Shown one piece after another: positions 37,198-48,349 of a DNA stretch of 64,000 nucleotides. Source of the stretch: Anaerobiospirillum sp. NML120449 (GTDB taxonomy: Bacteria > Pseudomonadota > Gammaproteobacteria > Enterobacterales > Succinivibrionaceae); assembly GCF_023051105.1 (NCBI RefSeq), contig NZ_JALKIL010000011.1:1-64000 (forward strand), in the 5' to 3' direction. The position numbers and the translations under genes were made by a program. Under the pieces are notes generated by a model. The model was given only the letters and a program-made list of their open reading frames with translations, was not told where the DNA came from and did no database searches. Each line of letters starts with the position of its first letter. Position 1 is the first letter of the stretch.

Positions 37198-38172
37198 ATG
37201 GAAAAGAAAGTGTTGCTGGCTGGTGAGGCTATGGGCCTGCTTATGGCTGTTAATACCGGTCCTCTTGAGCGCTCTGAGGGCTTTGACTGCGGTATTGCCG
37301 GTGCCGAGTTCAATGTGGCAACCGGACTTAGCCGACTTGGTCATAAGGTTTCCTATCTGACAAAGGTGGGCAATGATCCTTTTGGCCGCATGATTATCAA
37401 CAGAGCTCAAAGTGAGGGTATGGACTGCTCTTTGATTGCAACCAGTACCACATTGAAAACAGGATATATGATGAAGTCCCTGGTCACTTCAGGTGATCCG
37501 GAAATCTTCTACTGTCGTGAGGGCTCAGCCGCCTCTACTCTGGACAGTGAGGATATTGGCTCAGTAAATCTGAGCTCATTTAGCCACCTGCATCTGACCG
37601 GAATTCTGCCTGCCCTGTCGCAAAGCTGTCAGACCGCGACCTTTGATCTGGCTATGAGAGCACGCGATGCCGGACTGTTTATCAGCTTTGACCCTAATAT
37701 CAGACCACAGCTGTGGCCATCTCAGGATCGCATGGTAGCTGTACTCAACACCATGGCAGTACTGGCCGGTCTGGTTATGCCCGGACTTACAGAGGGCAGA
37801 CTGCTGTGCGGTGACATGCAGGCCTCTCCACTGAAAGTTTGTTCATTCTTCAACAGCATGTCCTGCGATGTCTGCCTCAAGCTTGGCAGCGAAGGCGCCA
37901 TTGTAGCCCCGGCAGGAGGTACACCACGCGCGGTCAGCGGCTTTGTGGTTGATAAGGTAGTCGATACCGTAGGTGCCGGTGACGGCTTTGCCTGCGGCGT
38001 GATCTCAGCTCTGATATCAGGAGCCGACCTCTATGAGGCGGCTCGCGTTGGCTGTGCAATTGGAGCCCGTCAGTGTACCTTCCGAGGTGACAATGAGGGC
38101 CTGCCAACACAATCAGAGCTCGACGATTTTATAAAGCATACTCCCGAGGCACCTCTGCCCCAGCTCATCTGA
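37198..38172 (+). CDS. kdgK: 2-dehydro-3-deoxygluconokinase (PfkB family)
   Basis: Predicted 324 residues of the ribokinase/PfkB family. The N-terminal GIAGAEFNVATGLSRLGHKVSYLTKVGNDPFG matches signature 1. The catalytic signature DTVGAGDGFACG with its base Asp is near residue 258-269. PNIRPQLW in the middle is typical of KDG kinases. The product KDPG is the substrate of the aldolase encoded 1.3 kb downstream. ATG 37198 has CAGGAG 6 bases upstream; the longer frame is unsupported. Fructokinase is a possible alternative, made less likely by the neighbouring eda. Confidence 0.85.
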   Translation: MEKKVLLAGEAMGLLMAVNTGPLERSEGFDCGIAGAEFNVATGLSRLGHKVSYLTKVGNDPFGRMIINRAQSEGMDCSLIATSTTLKTGYMMKSLVTSGDPEIFYCREGSAASTLDSEDIGSVNLSSFSHLHLTGILPALSQSCQTATFDLAMRARDAGLFISFDPNIRPQLWPSQDRMVAVLNTMAVLAGLVMPGLTEGRLLCGDMQASPLKVCSFFNSMSCDVCLKLGSEGAIVAPAGGTPRAVSGFVVDKVVDTVGAGDGFACGVISALISGADLYEAARVGCAIGARQCTFRGDNEGLPTQSELDDFIKHTPEAPLPQLI

Positions 38173-39446
38173 TATCAGCACAATCAGGCACAGCCACATA
38201 AGGCACGGCCCTCCCAGCCTCCCTGGCACGTCCCGCTATGCTTCTCTGGCATGTCCCTCCCTGCCTCCCTGGCATGTCAAGCCAGTCAGAGTTGCCTGCA
38301 TGAGCCATACTGTCCACTGGTCATGGCATCAGCCTAATGCTGATGAGCAGGCAAGTGGCCAGTACCCTGAGGCACAACGTTATTTCATGGCAGTCTGCTC
38401 AGTGAGTGTGTAACCTTGATGCGTAACCGGTGGCCCCATGACCGGCATGGGTAATGCCCTGAGCAGGGACAGGCATGCAGAAGAGCCGCTTTAAGGCAGC
38501 TGGTGCAGGGGCGAATCAGAAATTGCTCCTCATGCTGAGAACTGACTGGACGTATTCAGGCGGCTCATCATGGAGGACATCATTGCTTATGGCTGACGGA
38601 CGTATGGCCAGTGCCGGGATGGCTGGCATGGCCTGGCAAGGCCAGCGCTATCAGCCATATGCGCTGCTGCCTGGGGCTGCCCACAGATAGCTTAAAGCGC
38701 CTGAGGCTGATTGCACGGCCAGTACTCATGCACGCAATTGGCACTCTGATGTGCTGGGATGGTGCCTGGCTTTAGTCTGCAGTGAGGACAGGGAGCTGGC
38801 CTTTTGTCCGGGGCTGCTGTAGCAGGGGAGATGGGCTGCCTGGTGGGCATGGCCTGTGTTAATGCTCAATTTGATGCGGGCATCACAAATTTTCGGTGCC
38901 GGGGTGTCATGAGGGGCGTTTTTGCTTAAAATAGGCAAAACGTTACCGGTAACATTGATTGCGGTAAGGCTTTGTTGCTGTGCTAACATAATCCAGCTGC
39001 CGCATCAGTGCACTATAGGCACAGCCACACATTTGCAGCAGATCAGTCCATTTGCAGGACTGCAGCTGCCCGGAGCGCAGGCAGCATAGCTGCCAGGATA
39101 CTGTCTTTGTATGAGCAGGCACAGGGTGACCATGGCATGTTGTGTCATTATGTTGCGCTGTATTTGGCTGTATTGGGCTGCCTTGCTCTGCATTATTGCG
39201 CCGCATAGCGCAGCCGTGAGCTGCTCTGCCTGGAGAAGCGGAGAGCGGCACTGCATTGCAGGGCGTGTCATTTATGGCATAAGGATGTTGTCACAGCTGT
39301 GCCGCTGTCGGCATGCTTATGACCAGTAAGGTACCGGCCTCACAGGCAGTAGTTCCAGAGATTTAGCACCAGCCTGCCATATAGCTTTACCATAAGTGAA
39401 GCAGACACCTGAGGGCTGGCAGGATTTAGTTTTCAGAGGATTTCTT
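38173..39446. other. Gap between kdgK and eda
   Basis: No gene recognised in 1.27 kb, so the two genes are probably separate units despite the shared pathway. CCCTCCCTGCCTCC / TGGCATGTC words repeat imperfectly at 38210-38280. The last 70 bases probably hold the eda promoter region. Confidence 0.5.
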
Positions 39447-40418
39447 ATGTCAGACATTTTTGAGCGCATTGCCGAGCTTGGTATTGTCCCTCTTGTAACT
39501 CTTGATGATCCGGCTGATGCCGTTCCTTTAGCCCGTGCTCTGGTTAAGGGTGGTATTCCTGTCGCTGAGGTAACTTTCCGTACCGAAGCTGGTGCCGAAT
39601 CCATCAAACGTATGGCCCAGGAAGTTCCTGAGATTATCGTTGGTGCCGGCACTGTACACACTGTTGAACAGGCCCGTCAGACTAAGGAAAACGGTGGCAG
39701 GTTCGTCATCACCCCAGGCTACAACGAGGAAGTTGTCGACTGGTGCGTTAAGAACAACATGCCTGTATGCCCAGGTACTGTAGTTCCATCTGACATTGAG
39801 CAGGCCATGAATCACGGCCTCAAGGTAGTCAAGTTCTTCCCTGCTGCTGCCTATGGCGGTGTTAAGACTCTCAAGGCTCTGGCAGGTCCATTTGCAGGTA
39901 TCAAGTTTGTACCTACCGGTGGTGTTGATATCAGCAACATGCACGAGTACCTCGACCTGCCTAATGTAGCAGCCGTAGGCGGCAGCTTCGTTCCACCACC
40001 TGAGATGGTAAAGGCAAAGGACTGGGAAGGTGTAACCCGTGTCTGTGAAGAGATAGTCAACAAGGTTTATGACTTCACCGTAGGTCACGTAGGTATCAAT
40101 GCCGGCACTCAGGAAAATGCCAGCAATGTAACTGACCGTATTGCCGAGCTCTTTGAGAGCGACAAGCGTGAGACCCCAATTGCCTACTTCAGCGGCAATC
40201 TGGTTGAGGTCATGAAGATTCCATTTGTCGGTACCAACGGCCACATCTGTGTGGATACCCGTGACCTGCCACGTGCCATGGCCATGTTAAAGCGCAAGGG
40301 CGTAGAGTTCGACGAAGAGAAGATGTTCTACGATAAGGCAGGCAACCTCATCACTGCCTACATGAAAGAAGAGATCGGCGGCTTTGCTTTCCACGTCCGT
40401 CAGCGTCCAAAGGCTTAA
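39447..40418 (+). CDS. eda: KDPG/KHG aldolase with C-terminal VOC-like domain
   Basis: Predicted 323 residues. Residues 1-205 form the Eda TIM barrel: Glu in VAEVTFRT, GAGTVHT, Schiff-base Lys in LKVVKFFPA and GGVDISN. It splits 2-keto-3-deoxy-6-phosphogluconate into pyruvate and glyceraldehyde-3-P. E. coli Eda stops at about 213 residues. Here another 115 residues follow, starting TVGHVGINAGTQ and including FVGTNGHICVDTRDLPRAMAMLKRKGVEF and GGFAFHVRQR, resembling a glyoxalase/VOC fold. Such fusions occur in some bacteria; the role of the extra domain is unknown to me. AGAGGA lies 6 bases before ATG 39447. Confidence 0.92.
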   Translation: MSDIFERIAELGIVPLVTLDDPADAVPLARALVKGGIPVAEVTFRTEAGAESIKRMAQEVPEIIVGAGTVHTVEQARQTKENGGRFVITPGYNEEVVDWCVKNNMPVCPGTVVPSDIEQAMNHGLKVVKFFPAAAYGGVKTLKALAGPFAGIKFVPTGGVDISNMHEYLDLPNVAAVGGSFVPPPEMVKAKDWEGVTRVCEEIVNKVYDFTVGHVGINAGTQENASNVTDRIAELFESDKRETPIAYFSGNLVEVMKIPFVGTNGHICVDTRDLPRAMAMLKRKGVEFDEEKMFYDKAGNLITAYMKEEIGGFAFHVRQRPKA

Positions 40419-40905
40419 CATCAGTCAAAGCCATCAATACCTCAGCCTGTATGGCCATGAGTGTGCGTCATAAGCAGCTCTCAACCGCCTGGCTCTTACG
40501 CGCCAGGGCGGCTGTCTCAGGCGGGTATAACAAAAGCCCTCTGTCTATTGCAGAACTTCTGTAATGCAGAGGGCTTTTGCATTTTTGGACAGTTCTGGCG
40601 GGCTCACGCCCTGCCGCATCCTGCAGCCGCATCCGCCGGCAGCATCCGCCGACAGCATCCTGCAGCCGCTGCTGCGACCGCAGCGCCAAGCATACCAGGT
40701 CTGCAGAGCATGCAAAGGTGGCAGGGGATGCTGTCATTGGCCGGCAGGCGCTGGAGGGCAGTTACTGGTATGCAGTTAATGGTGGGCAGCTGGGGCAGCG
40801 CTGGGGGAGTAAGTGCCTGGTGGCTGTGATATAGTTTTGAACAGGCCGGTGTAAGGCCGGAAAATTGAAGGGCTGTTTTGTCAGAGGTCTTAGGAGGAAA
40901 GGACA
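40419..40905. other. Gap between eda and ung
   Basis: No gene. Contains the eda terminator at 40531-40580, then CCGCATCC/GCAGC repeats at 40610-40680. Confidence 0.6.
40531..40580 (+). terminator. eda terminator
   Basis: CAAAAGCCCTCTG pairs with CAGAGGGCTTTTG across a 24-base loop that itself can fold (TTGCAGAA/TTCTGTAA); a T-run is built into the right arm. Confidence 0.85.
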
Positions 40906-41589
40906 ATGGAGCTTACATGGCATGAACTGCTGGGGCCGCTCAAGGAGAGTGATTATTTTAAGAATGCCATGGCGGCCTATGATGCTGATGTTGCTGCAGG
41001 CCATGTCTGCTATCCGCCACGTAATGAAATCTTCACAGCTTTTCGTCTGACCAGCTTCAGTGATCTCAAGGTGGTTATCATCGGTCAGGACCCTTATCAT
41101 GGACCTGGTCAGGCTCACGGACTTTCCTTTTCAGTAAAGCCGGGAGTAAAAGTGCCGCCGTCACTTGCCAACATGTACAAGGAGCTGACCACTGATATCC
41201 CGGGATTTGTGGCCCCGTCTCATGGCTGTCTGAGCTCCTGGGCAAGTCAGGGCGTATTGCTGCTCAACAACATCCTCACTGTAGAGCAGGGACGTCCTCA
41301 GTCTCATGAAAAGCGTGGCTGGGAGGAATTTACCTCAAAGGTAATCGAGCAGATCAACGCTAACAGCGAGCATATTGTTTACATGCTATGGGGCTCCAAG
41401 GCACGTAACAAGTGCAAGGTAGTAGACCGCAGCCGTAATCTGGTCCTGGAGGCCGTGCACCCAAGTCCGCTGTCTGCCTACAATGGCTTTTTTGGCTGCC
41501 GTCACTTCTCAAAGGCCAATGAATATCTGATGCAGTGGGGCAAACAGCCTGTTAACTGGCAGCTGCCTGTGGAGGCTGTCTGGCCATAA
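40906..41589 (+). CDS. ung: Uracil-DNA glycosylase
   Basis: Predicted 227 residues (E. coli Ung is 229). It removes uracil from DNA in base excision repair. The water-activating loop GQDPYHGPGQAHGLSFSV (Asp near residue 63), the central LLLNN strand and the DNA-intercalating HPSPLSAYNGFFGCRHF loop are all intact. AGGAGGAAAGGAC lies just upstream of ATG 40906. Monocistronic, converging on pseG. Confidence 0.97.
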   Translation: MELTWHELLGPLKESDYFKNAMAAYDADVAAGHVCYPPRNEIFTAFRLTSFSDLKVVIIGQDPYHGPGQAHGLSFSVKPGVKVPPSLANMYKELTTDIPGFVAPSHGCLSSWASQGVLLLNNILTVEQGRPQSHEKRGWEEFTSKVIEQINANSEHIVYMLWGSKARNKCKVVDRSRNLVLEAVHPSPLSAYNGFFGCRHFSKANEYLMQWGKQPVNWQLPVEAVWP

Positions 41590-41710
41590 GAGGCCAGCTG
41601 CATTAGTCTGCATGCTGCCTGCATCATTCAGCCCTCAGCATTATGCTTAAGCATTCAGCATGCTGCCTGCAGCATTGAATGAGGGAAGGTGCGCCGTCGC
41701 ACCCACAGCA

Positions 41711-41770
41711 AATACAAAGGCCCGGATCTTAACCCTGGAAAACTTCAGGGCGATGCGGGCCTTTGTTTTG
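41711..41770 (+). terminator. Bidirectional terminator between ung and pseG
   Basis: CAAAGGCCCG pairs with CGGGCCTTTG; the loop contains a second stem CCCTG/CAGGG; a T-rich tail follows. Confidence 0.85.
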
Positions 41771-41845
41771 TGGAGCGTCTGTAGCGAGGCCCTGGCCATG
41801 GGCCATGGCAATGGCCCTGGGCAGAGCCTGCGCAGCACGGCGGCG

Positions 41846-43114
41846 CTAAGCGCAGCTGGGCAGCAGGGAGAGCAGGGCTGCGGCAATTCGGTTGAGCCCT
41901 TCGCCGTCGTAGACCTTGAGACAGTTGCGGCTGTAGGTGGAGGAGTTTTCCATGAGGTCATCAAGGGCGGCTCTGATGGCCTTGCCATCTTTGAGCTGCT
42001 CCATGGTCAGGCTGACACCAAGCTCAAATTTGCTGACGATAAATGCGGCGCCTTCCTGATTGTCAGCAATCTCCACTCCGGCTGTAGGCAGGGCCGCAGC
42101 AATGCGCTCACGGAACATGCCGCCATAAGCACCCAGTGCCAGGTCATGACGGAAGAGCAGGTCAGCCACATCATTGCAGTGATGGATTATAAGCAGATTG
42201 CGCTTCTCGTCAGGTGGAAGAGCCGCAGCCAGAGCCAGCAGCTGCTGGTAGTCCTTATTGGCAGCGCCAGCAAGTACAGTAAAGCTGTAGGAGCGGTGCA
42301 GGCCCTCAGCTATAACGCTGCGGCAGACATTAAGACAGGCACTTACAGGGTCAGCTCCGCCAAAGCTGACAAAGACGCGTGGCAGGCCCTGAGTCTGTCC
42401 GTCCTGACACAGACAGGCGGTGGGCATGGAGCTCAGCTGCTCCTTGCTCTTGCCCCACAGAGCCCTGCCACTGAGAGGAAAGTGGTGGGCACCACAGGTA
42501 CAGGTGCTGCGGTAATCAAGATGGTAGTTCTGAGGATAGAAATGATCGGCAGTAAAGGAGTAGCGTGAGCCCAGCAACAGCTGACATTCCTTATTGCACA
42601 GCTTTGCATAGCCTTCTTTACGGGTAATCAGGGTCTGATCGAGCAGCATGTGACAGCGATGACGGCGGTCACAGAGATCATCAATGACAAAGATGCGGGT
42701 ATAGTCATAAAGCTCAGACTCAAAGTCCTCATCAATTGCATAGTCATCAATGATTAACACATCAGGAAGCCGCTGGCTCTCAGCATCAGCCGCAGCTGTG
42801 CCGGCTGCAGCTGCAGCACCAGCTGCCGCTGCTTCATCCGCTGCCGCCGCACTGTCGGCGGTGCGGGCGCTGTCAGCATGGGCCAGTGCCCTGAGGTGCT
42901 CGAGGACATCATCTCTGGTATCAAAGACATGGACAGCATCGTACTCTGAGCACATAGGGCGCAGAGCCTCATCAAAGGCATAAACAAACAGCTCCAGAAA
43001 AGCATGCTCTGAAAGGCGCGGCAGAACGCATTTGACTCTCATGAGATGTCCGGTACCAATGCCTCTGTTGGCTCGTACGATAACGCCTATGTGGGGCAGA
43101 GACTGTCTGTTCAT
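41846..43114 (-). CDS. pseG: UDP-2,4-diacetamido-2,4,6-trideoxy-altropyranose hydrolase (pseudaminic acid pathway) with insertions
   Basis: Predicted 422 residues. PseG removes UDP from the pathway intermediate by a GT-B fold. The start GVIVRANRGIGTGHLMR includes catalytic H23. The nucleotide-binding C-half has VFVSFGGADP, DLLFRHDLALGAYGGMFRERIAAALPT and VSLTMEQL. Typical PseG is 280-340 residues. The excess comes from an Ala-rich insertion at about 80-112 and a Cys-containing loop at about 200-245 (STCTCGAHH ... ACLCQDG). ATG 43114 has AAGGA 7 bases upstream; the longer Cys-rich frame before it comes from the CTGCAG-rich gap. Same strand as pseF, 549 bases downstream of it. Confidence 0.85.
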   Translation of the reverse strand: MNRQSLPHIGVIVRANRGIGTGHLMRVKCVLPRLSEHAFLELFVYAFDEALRPMCSEYDAVHVFDTRDDVLEHLRALAHADSARTADSAAAADEAAAAGAAAAAGTAAADAESQRLPDVLIIDDYAIDEDFESELYDYTRIFVIDDLCDRRHRCHMLLDQTLITRKEGYAKLCNKECQLLLGSRYSFTADHFYPQNYHLDYRSTCTCGAHHFPLSGRALWGKSKEQLSSMPTACLCQDGQTQGLPRVFVSFGGADPVSACLNVCRSVIAEGLHRSYSFTVLAGAANKDYQQLLALAAALPPDEKRNLLIIHHCNDVADLLFRHDLALGAYGGMFRERIAAALPTAGVEIADNQEGAAFIVSKFELGVSLTMEQLKDGKAIRAALDDLMENSSTYSRNCLKVYDGEGLNRIAAALLSLLPSCA

Positions 43115-43663
43115 AAAAAGTCCTTGGTGATGAGTTAAGGCAGGGCAGGCAGGTAAATGAGGAACTCTAAAGCTCAGGCTGGCGCCTGCCAGCTGCAGCA
43201 TGGCGATGCAGCATGCAGCATTCAGTGCGCAGCCGTGCCTGCAGCAGTCATCCTGCAGCATGCAGCCGTACCTGCAGCATTGATTCTGCAGCACGCACGG
43301 TAAGCACCTGTGACTGCGAGATAGTGGGTGCTGTGCGCGGGCGCTGCCAGAGACCTGCGCTGTGCGGCCAGGTATGCCCAGAATACTTACAGCAAATCAA
43401 GATTGTGCCAAAAAATACAGGACACATGCCTGAGCCTGGGTAATGCCAGGATCGGCCAGGGGCTGCCAGGATCAAAATGACAGTGCTGCAGCATATGTGC
43501 AGCACTGCGCCAGGCTTGGCCGTGCACAGCCTTGCGTAGCGTGGCTTTGCCAGGCAAGGTCTTGCATGTCATTGCGGGCAAACCAGGAGCGCAGATACGG
43601 GCTGCGCTCCCTGATTGCATGGTGGGCCAGATGTGCCTGGTGATGGAGCTGTTTTGTAAAGTA
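43115..43663. other. Gap between pseF and pseG
   Basis: No gene. 43190-43300 is built from CTGCAGCAT words; 43440-43570 from GCCAGG/TTGC words. No terminator or promoter could be named. Confidence 0.5.
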
Positions 43664-44434
43664 TCAGTCCATCTTGAGGGTCTGGATGGCGTTTGCCAGC
43701 ACCAGGGCGTATTCCCAGTCTTCCGGGGTATCGATGTCGATGACACGGTAGCGTGGCATGAGGTACATTTTTTCGATGAAGTCCGGCTTTGGAGAGGAGG
43801 CACGCTCCTTGTCGCTCATGCCTTCCCATATGGTGTAGCGCATGGACTTGAAGTAGAACTGACCTGCATCCTGATAGGCCTTTGGCAGATCCTGAGAGCG
43901 CATAGGAATACACTCAGGCATTACCGGTACCGGAGTCTGATCCTGCTTTAAGTAGAAGCTGCGCTGGAATGGGAAAGGCATCTCACAGCCTGAGAACATG
44001 TAGTCAGCATTCTGGCTGACAAAAAGCTCATAGGCCTTTTTAAGATGAGTGTCGGTCAGCAGCGGAGCAGTAGCATACAGGGTACATACGGCGTCGTATT
44101 CGCGCCCCATTTCCTTAAGCCTCCTGACTGCATCAGCAGCAACAGGGCCGGTGCCGGTAAAGTCATTTGACAGTACAGCATCGCGCATGAAAGGAACTTC
44201 AGCGCCGCACTGCTTTGCAATATCAGCAATCTCCTGGTCATCAGTAGAAACGATGACGTCAGTAAAAATTCCTGACTTGAGAGCATTTTCAATGGAGTAG
44301 GCAATCAGGGGACGACCACCGAAATCCTTGATGTTCTTGTGAGGAATGCGCTTGGAGCCGCCACGGGCGGGAATCACACAGAGATTGGAAAGACTCATAA
44401 TGTTTAAGGCCTGCCGGTAATGACCCATTGTCAT
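43664..44434 (-). CDS. pseF: Pseudaminic acid cytidylyltransferase
   Basis: Predicted 256 residues. It makes CMP-pseudaminic acid from the free nonulosonate and CTP. The CTP-binding start NLCVIPARGGSKRIPHKNIK, then STDDQEIADIA, RDAVLSNDFTGTGPV and the DIDTPEDWEYA end, fit the NeuA/PseF family, closer to PseF. Start choice: ATG 44434 has AAAGGAGGAGG about 9 bases upstream; ATG 44398 gives a more typical N-terminus (MSLSNLCVIPA) but has no good ribosome binding site. The former is listed. NeuA is an alternative, less likely beside pseB, pseC and pseG. Confidence 0.85.
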   Translation of the reverse strand: MTMGHYRQALNIMSLSNLCVIPARGGSKRIPHKNIKDFGGRPLIAYSIENALKSGIFTDVIVSTDDQEIADIAKQCGAEVPFMRDAVLSNDFTGTGPVAADAVRRLKEMGREYDAVCTLYATAPLLTDTHLKKAYELFVSQNADYMFSGCEMPFPFQRSFYLKQDQTPVPVMPECIPMRSQDLPKAYQDAGQFYFKSMRYTIWEGMSDKERASSPKPDFIEKMYLMPRYRVIDIDTPEDWEYALVLANAIQTLKMD

Positions 44435-44648
44435 AAAGGCAGGCCTCCTCCTTTGACAAAACAGTTAATCGTAAACAGGCCAGGAGCCTGTACCGCCAGA
44501 GTCTGGAGCCGCCTGAGCCTGGCAGGTATCGCCTGAGCCTGGTACCGCCATGGCCCTGCCACGGCGTTACATGGCTCTGTCTGTGCCGCAGGGGATGGCG
44601 CGGACATACAGGGCTGCTGCTGACAGACTGGACTGCTGACTTTTAAGG

Positions 44649-45803
44649 TCAGCCGGAAATCTTGTCCAGGGCTGAGGCAATGATGGATGCCACCATGGAC
44701 TGATCAACGCGGTTGATCTTTGGATGAAGCGGAATGGTCAGAGTGTGACTGTAGAAGAACTCGGCACCCTCAAGATGCTGGTTGTAAGGCTGCTTCTGAT
44801 AGTAAGGGTGACGGTAGATAGGGATATAGTGAATCTGAGCACCTACACCCTTCTGTCTTAAGGTGTTGTAGATATGGTCACGGTGCTCCACCTGGATCTG
44901 GTACAGATGCCAGGAGCTCTCAAAGCCTTCCTTGTCAGCTGCAGGAAGCCTGATGATGCTCTGATCGAGAATATCCACATAGTCACGGGCCAGCTGTCGG
45001 CGGCGGGAAATAAAGGAGTCAAGACGGCTCATCTGGGAGATGCCCAGGGCAGCCTGCAGGTCGGACATACGGTAGTTGTAGCCAAGATCAATCTGCTCGT
45101 AATACCAGGCTGGCATGTCACGCAAGGTCATCAGAGCAGTGTCATGAGTAATGCCGTGGGAGTGCAGCAGGCGAATGCGGGAGGCCAGCTTTTCATTGTC
45201 GGTAAGGCAGGCACCACCTTCGGCTGTGGTGATGATCTTGACCGGATGGAAGGAGAATACAGCTACGTCAGAGTAGACGGTCTTGCCTGTCTGAACGCCT
45301 TCGTAGGTGGCACCAAGAGCATGTGAAGCATCTTCAACCAGGAAGAAGCCGTATTCATCACGCAGTCTGCCCAGGGCAGCCATGTCACATGGACGGCCGG
45401 ACAGATGCACAGCAACCACAGCCTTTGGCAGCTTTTTGTTGTTCTTGCGGGCATCAATGAGCATGGACTCAAGGCAGTTGACGTCCAGATTGCCAGTGTG
45501 GGCATCGACATCAATAAAGCGCACTGTGGCACCGCAGTAGCGGGCGCAGTTGGCAGAGGCAACAAAGCTGATGGCACTTACCCATACTTCATCGTCAGCA
45601 CCTACATCCATGGCCATCATGCACAGGTGAAGAGCTGCAGTAGCATTGGAGGTGGCAATGGCAAAATTGGCCTCGGTATAGCTGCACAGGCAGTCTTCAA
45701 ACTCGGCAACACGTGGGCCGCAGGTTAAAAAGTCAGAGCGCAGCACCTGCTCAACGGCTCTGATATCCTCTTCATCAATACACTGGGTGCTGTATGGAAT
45801 CAT
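44649..45803 (-). CDS. pseC: UDP-4-amino-4,6-dideoxy-N-acetyl-altrosamine transaminase
   Basis: Predicted 384 residues. This PLP enzyme adds the 4-amino group in pseudaminic acid synthesis. The DegT/DnrJ/EryC1 family is clear: TSNATAALHL (51-60), VSAISFVASANCARYCGA, FLVEDASHALGA (Asp158 pairs with the PLP ring) and SFHPVKIITTAEGG with the PLP lysine K189. AAGGATG lies 6 bases before ATG 45803. It lies between pseB and pseF on the same strand, with gaps of 723 and 214 bases. Confidence 0.92.
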   Translation of the reverse strand: MIPYSTQCIDEEDIRAVEQVLRSDFLTCGPRVAEFEDCLCSYTEANFAIATSNATAALHLCMMAMDVGADDEVWVSAISFVASANCARYCGATVRFIDVDAHTGNLDVNCLESMLIDARKNNKKLPKAVVAVHLSGRPCDMAALGRLRDEYGFFLVEDASHALGATYEGVQTGKTVYSDVAVFSFHPVKIITTAEGGACLTDNEKLASRIRLLHSHGITHDTALMTLRDMPAWYYEQIDLGYNYRMSDLQAALGISQMSRLDSFISRRRQLARDYVDILDQSIIRLPAADKEGFESSWHLYQIQVEHRDHIYNTLRQKGVGAQIHYIPIYRHPYYQKQPYNQHLEGAEFFYSHTLTIPLHPKINRVDQSMVASIIASALDKISG

Positions 45804-45931
45804 GCATTACATCCTTAAAAACAGATATGACCTTATGTCCTGTGATGTGCCGCAGGCGCTCAAAGGGCCTGCCTGTGCTCAGTATGCACCTTTGTCATCA
45901 GCATGCCCGGCAGCATATGAGTGCCAGGCAA

Positions 45932-46110
45932 TGTCTGAATGCCCGTGGGGCATATGAGTGACCTGGGCATTTGAATGATCATGGCATCAGTATGCCTGGC
46001 ACTGTCTGAATGCCCGTGGGGCATATGAGTGACCTGGGCATTTGAATGATCATGGCATCAGTATGCCTGGCACTGTCTGAATGACCGTGGGGCATATGAG
46101 TGACCCTGAT
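45932..46110. repeat. 71-bp tandem repeat, two full units and a partial third
   Basis: Units start TGTCTGAATGCCCGTGGGGC at 45932, 46003 and 46074 (period 71); the third differs at one base near its start and breaks down after about 35 bases. Units one and two are near identical. They contain GTGGGGCATATGAGTGACC and TTGAATGATCATGGCATCAG. A minus-strand frame over the array encodes only repeat-derived peptide. The array fills the pseB-pseC gap. Confidence 0.9.
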
Positions 46111-46468
46111 CGTCTGAATGCCAGGGCGCATCAGTATGCCTTGGAACAATACTGTCAGGACACGAGCCTCAGGGCTCTTGCGCAGCAGGAATATGTCATA
46201 TGCAGTAACAGGCATATGCTCATTTCTGGCGCACTGTGGTCCTGTTTAATTAACGGGCAGATGGCAGGCTACTTGAGCCTGCATGACAAGTAATTTGCCC
46301 CACAGCCCCGCAGCTCTGCCTTTTGACACGGCAGATACCAGCATATGGCAAGGCGTTCATGCCGTCCAGGCTCATGTTCCAGGGCTGGTCTGCCAGCCCC
46401 TGAGCCACAGGCCATGGGACCTGGGGCGATGGCATCGGACGCTGAAAATGCGGGTTTTTACCTGCCTC

Positions 46469-46505
46469 AAAAAAAACAAAGGGGTCAACGACCAGCGCTG
46501 ACCCC
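46469..46505 (-). terminator. pseB terminator
   Basis: On the minus strand GGGGTCA pairs with TGACCCC (46481-46505), followed by TTTGTTTTTTTTGA. It lies 22 bases past the pseB stop, so pseB and pseC are probably separate transcripts. Confidence 0.88.
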
Positions 46506-46526
46506 GTTAGTAGCTAAAAGCTAAAA

Positions 46527-48349
<1,823 letters not shown>

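Noticed and set aside
41660-42568. Plus-strand frame of 302 codons
   Set aside because: It lies antisense to pseG, whose protein has clear family motifs; this frame has none.
45979-46215. 78-codon minus-strand frame
   Set aside because: It is produced by the 71-bp tandem repeat and has no start signal.
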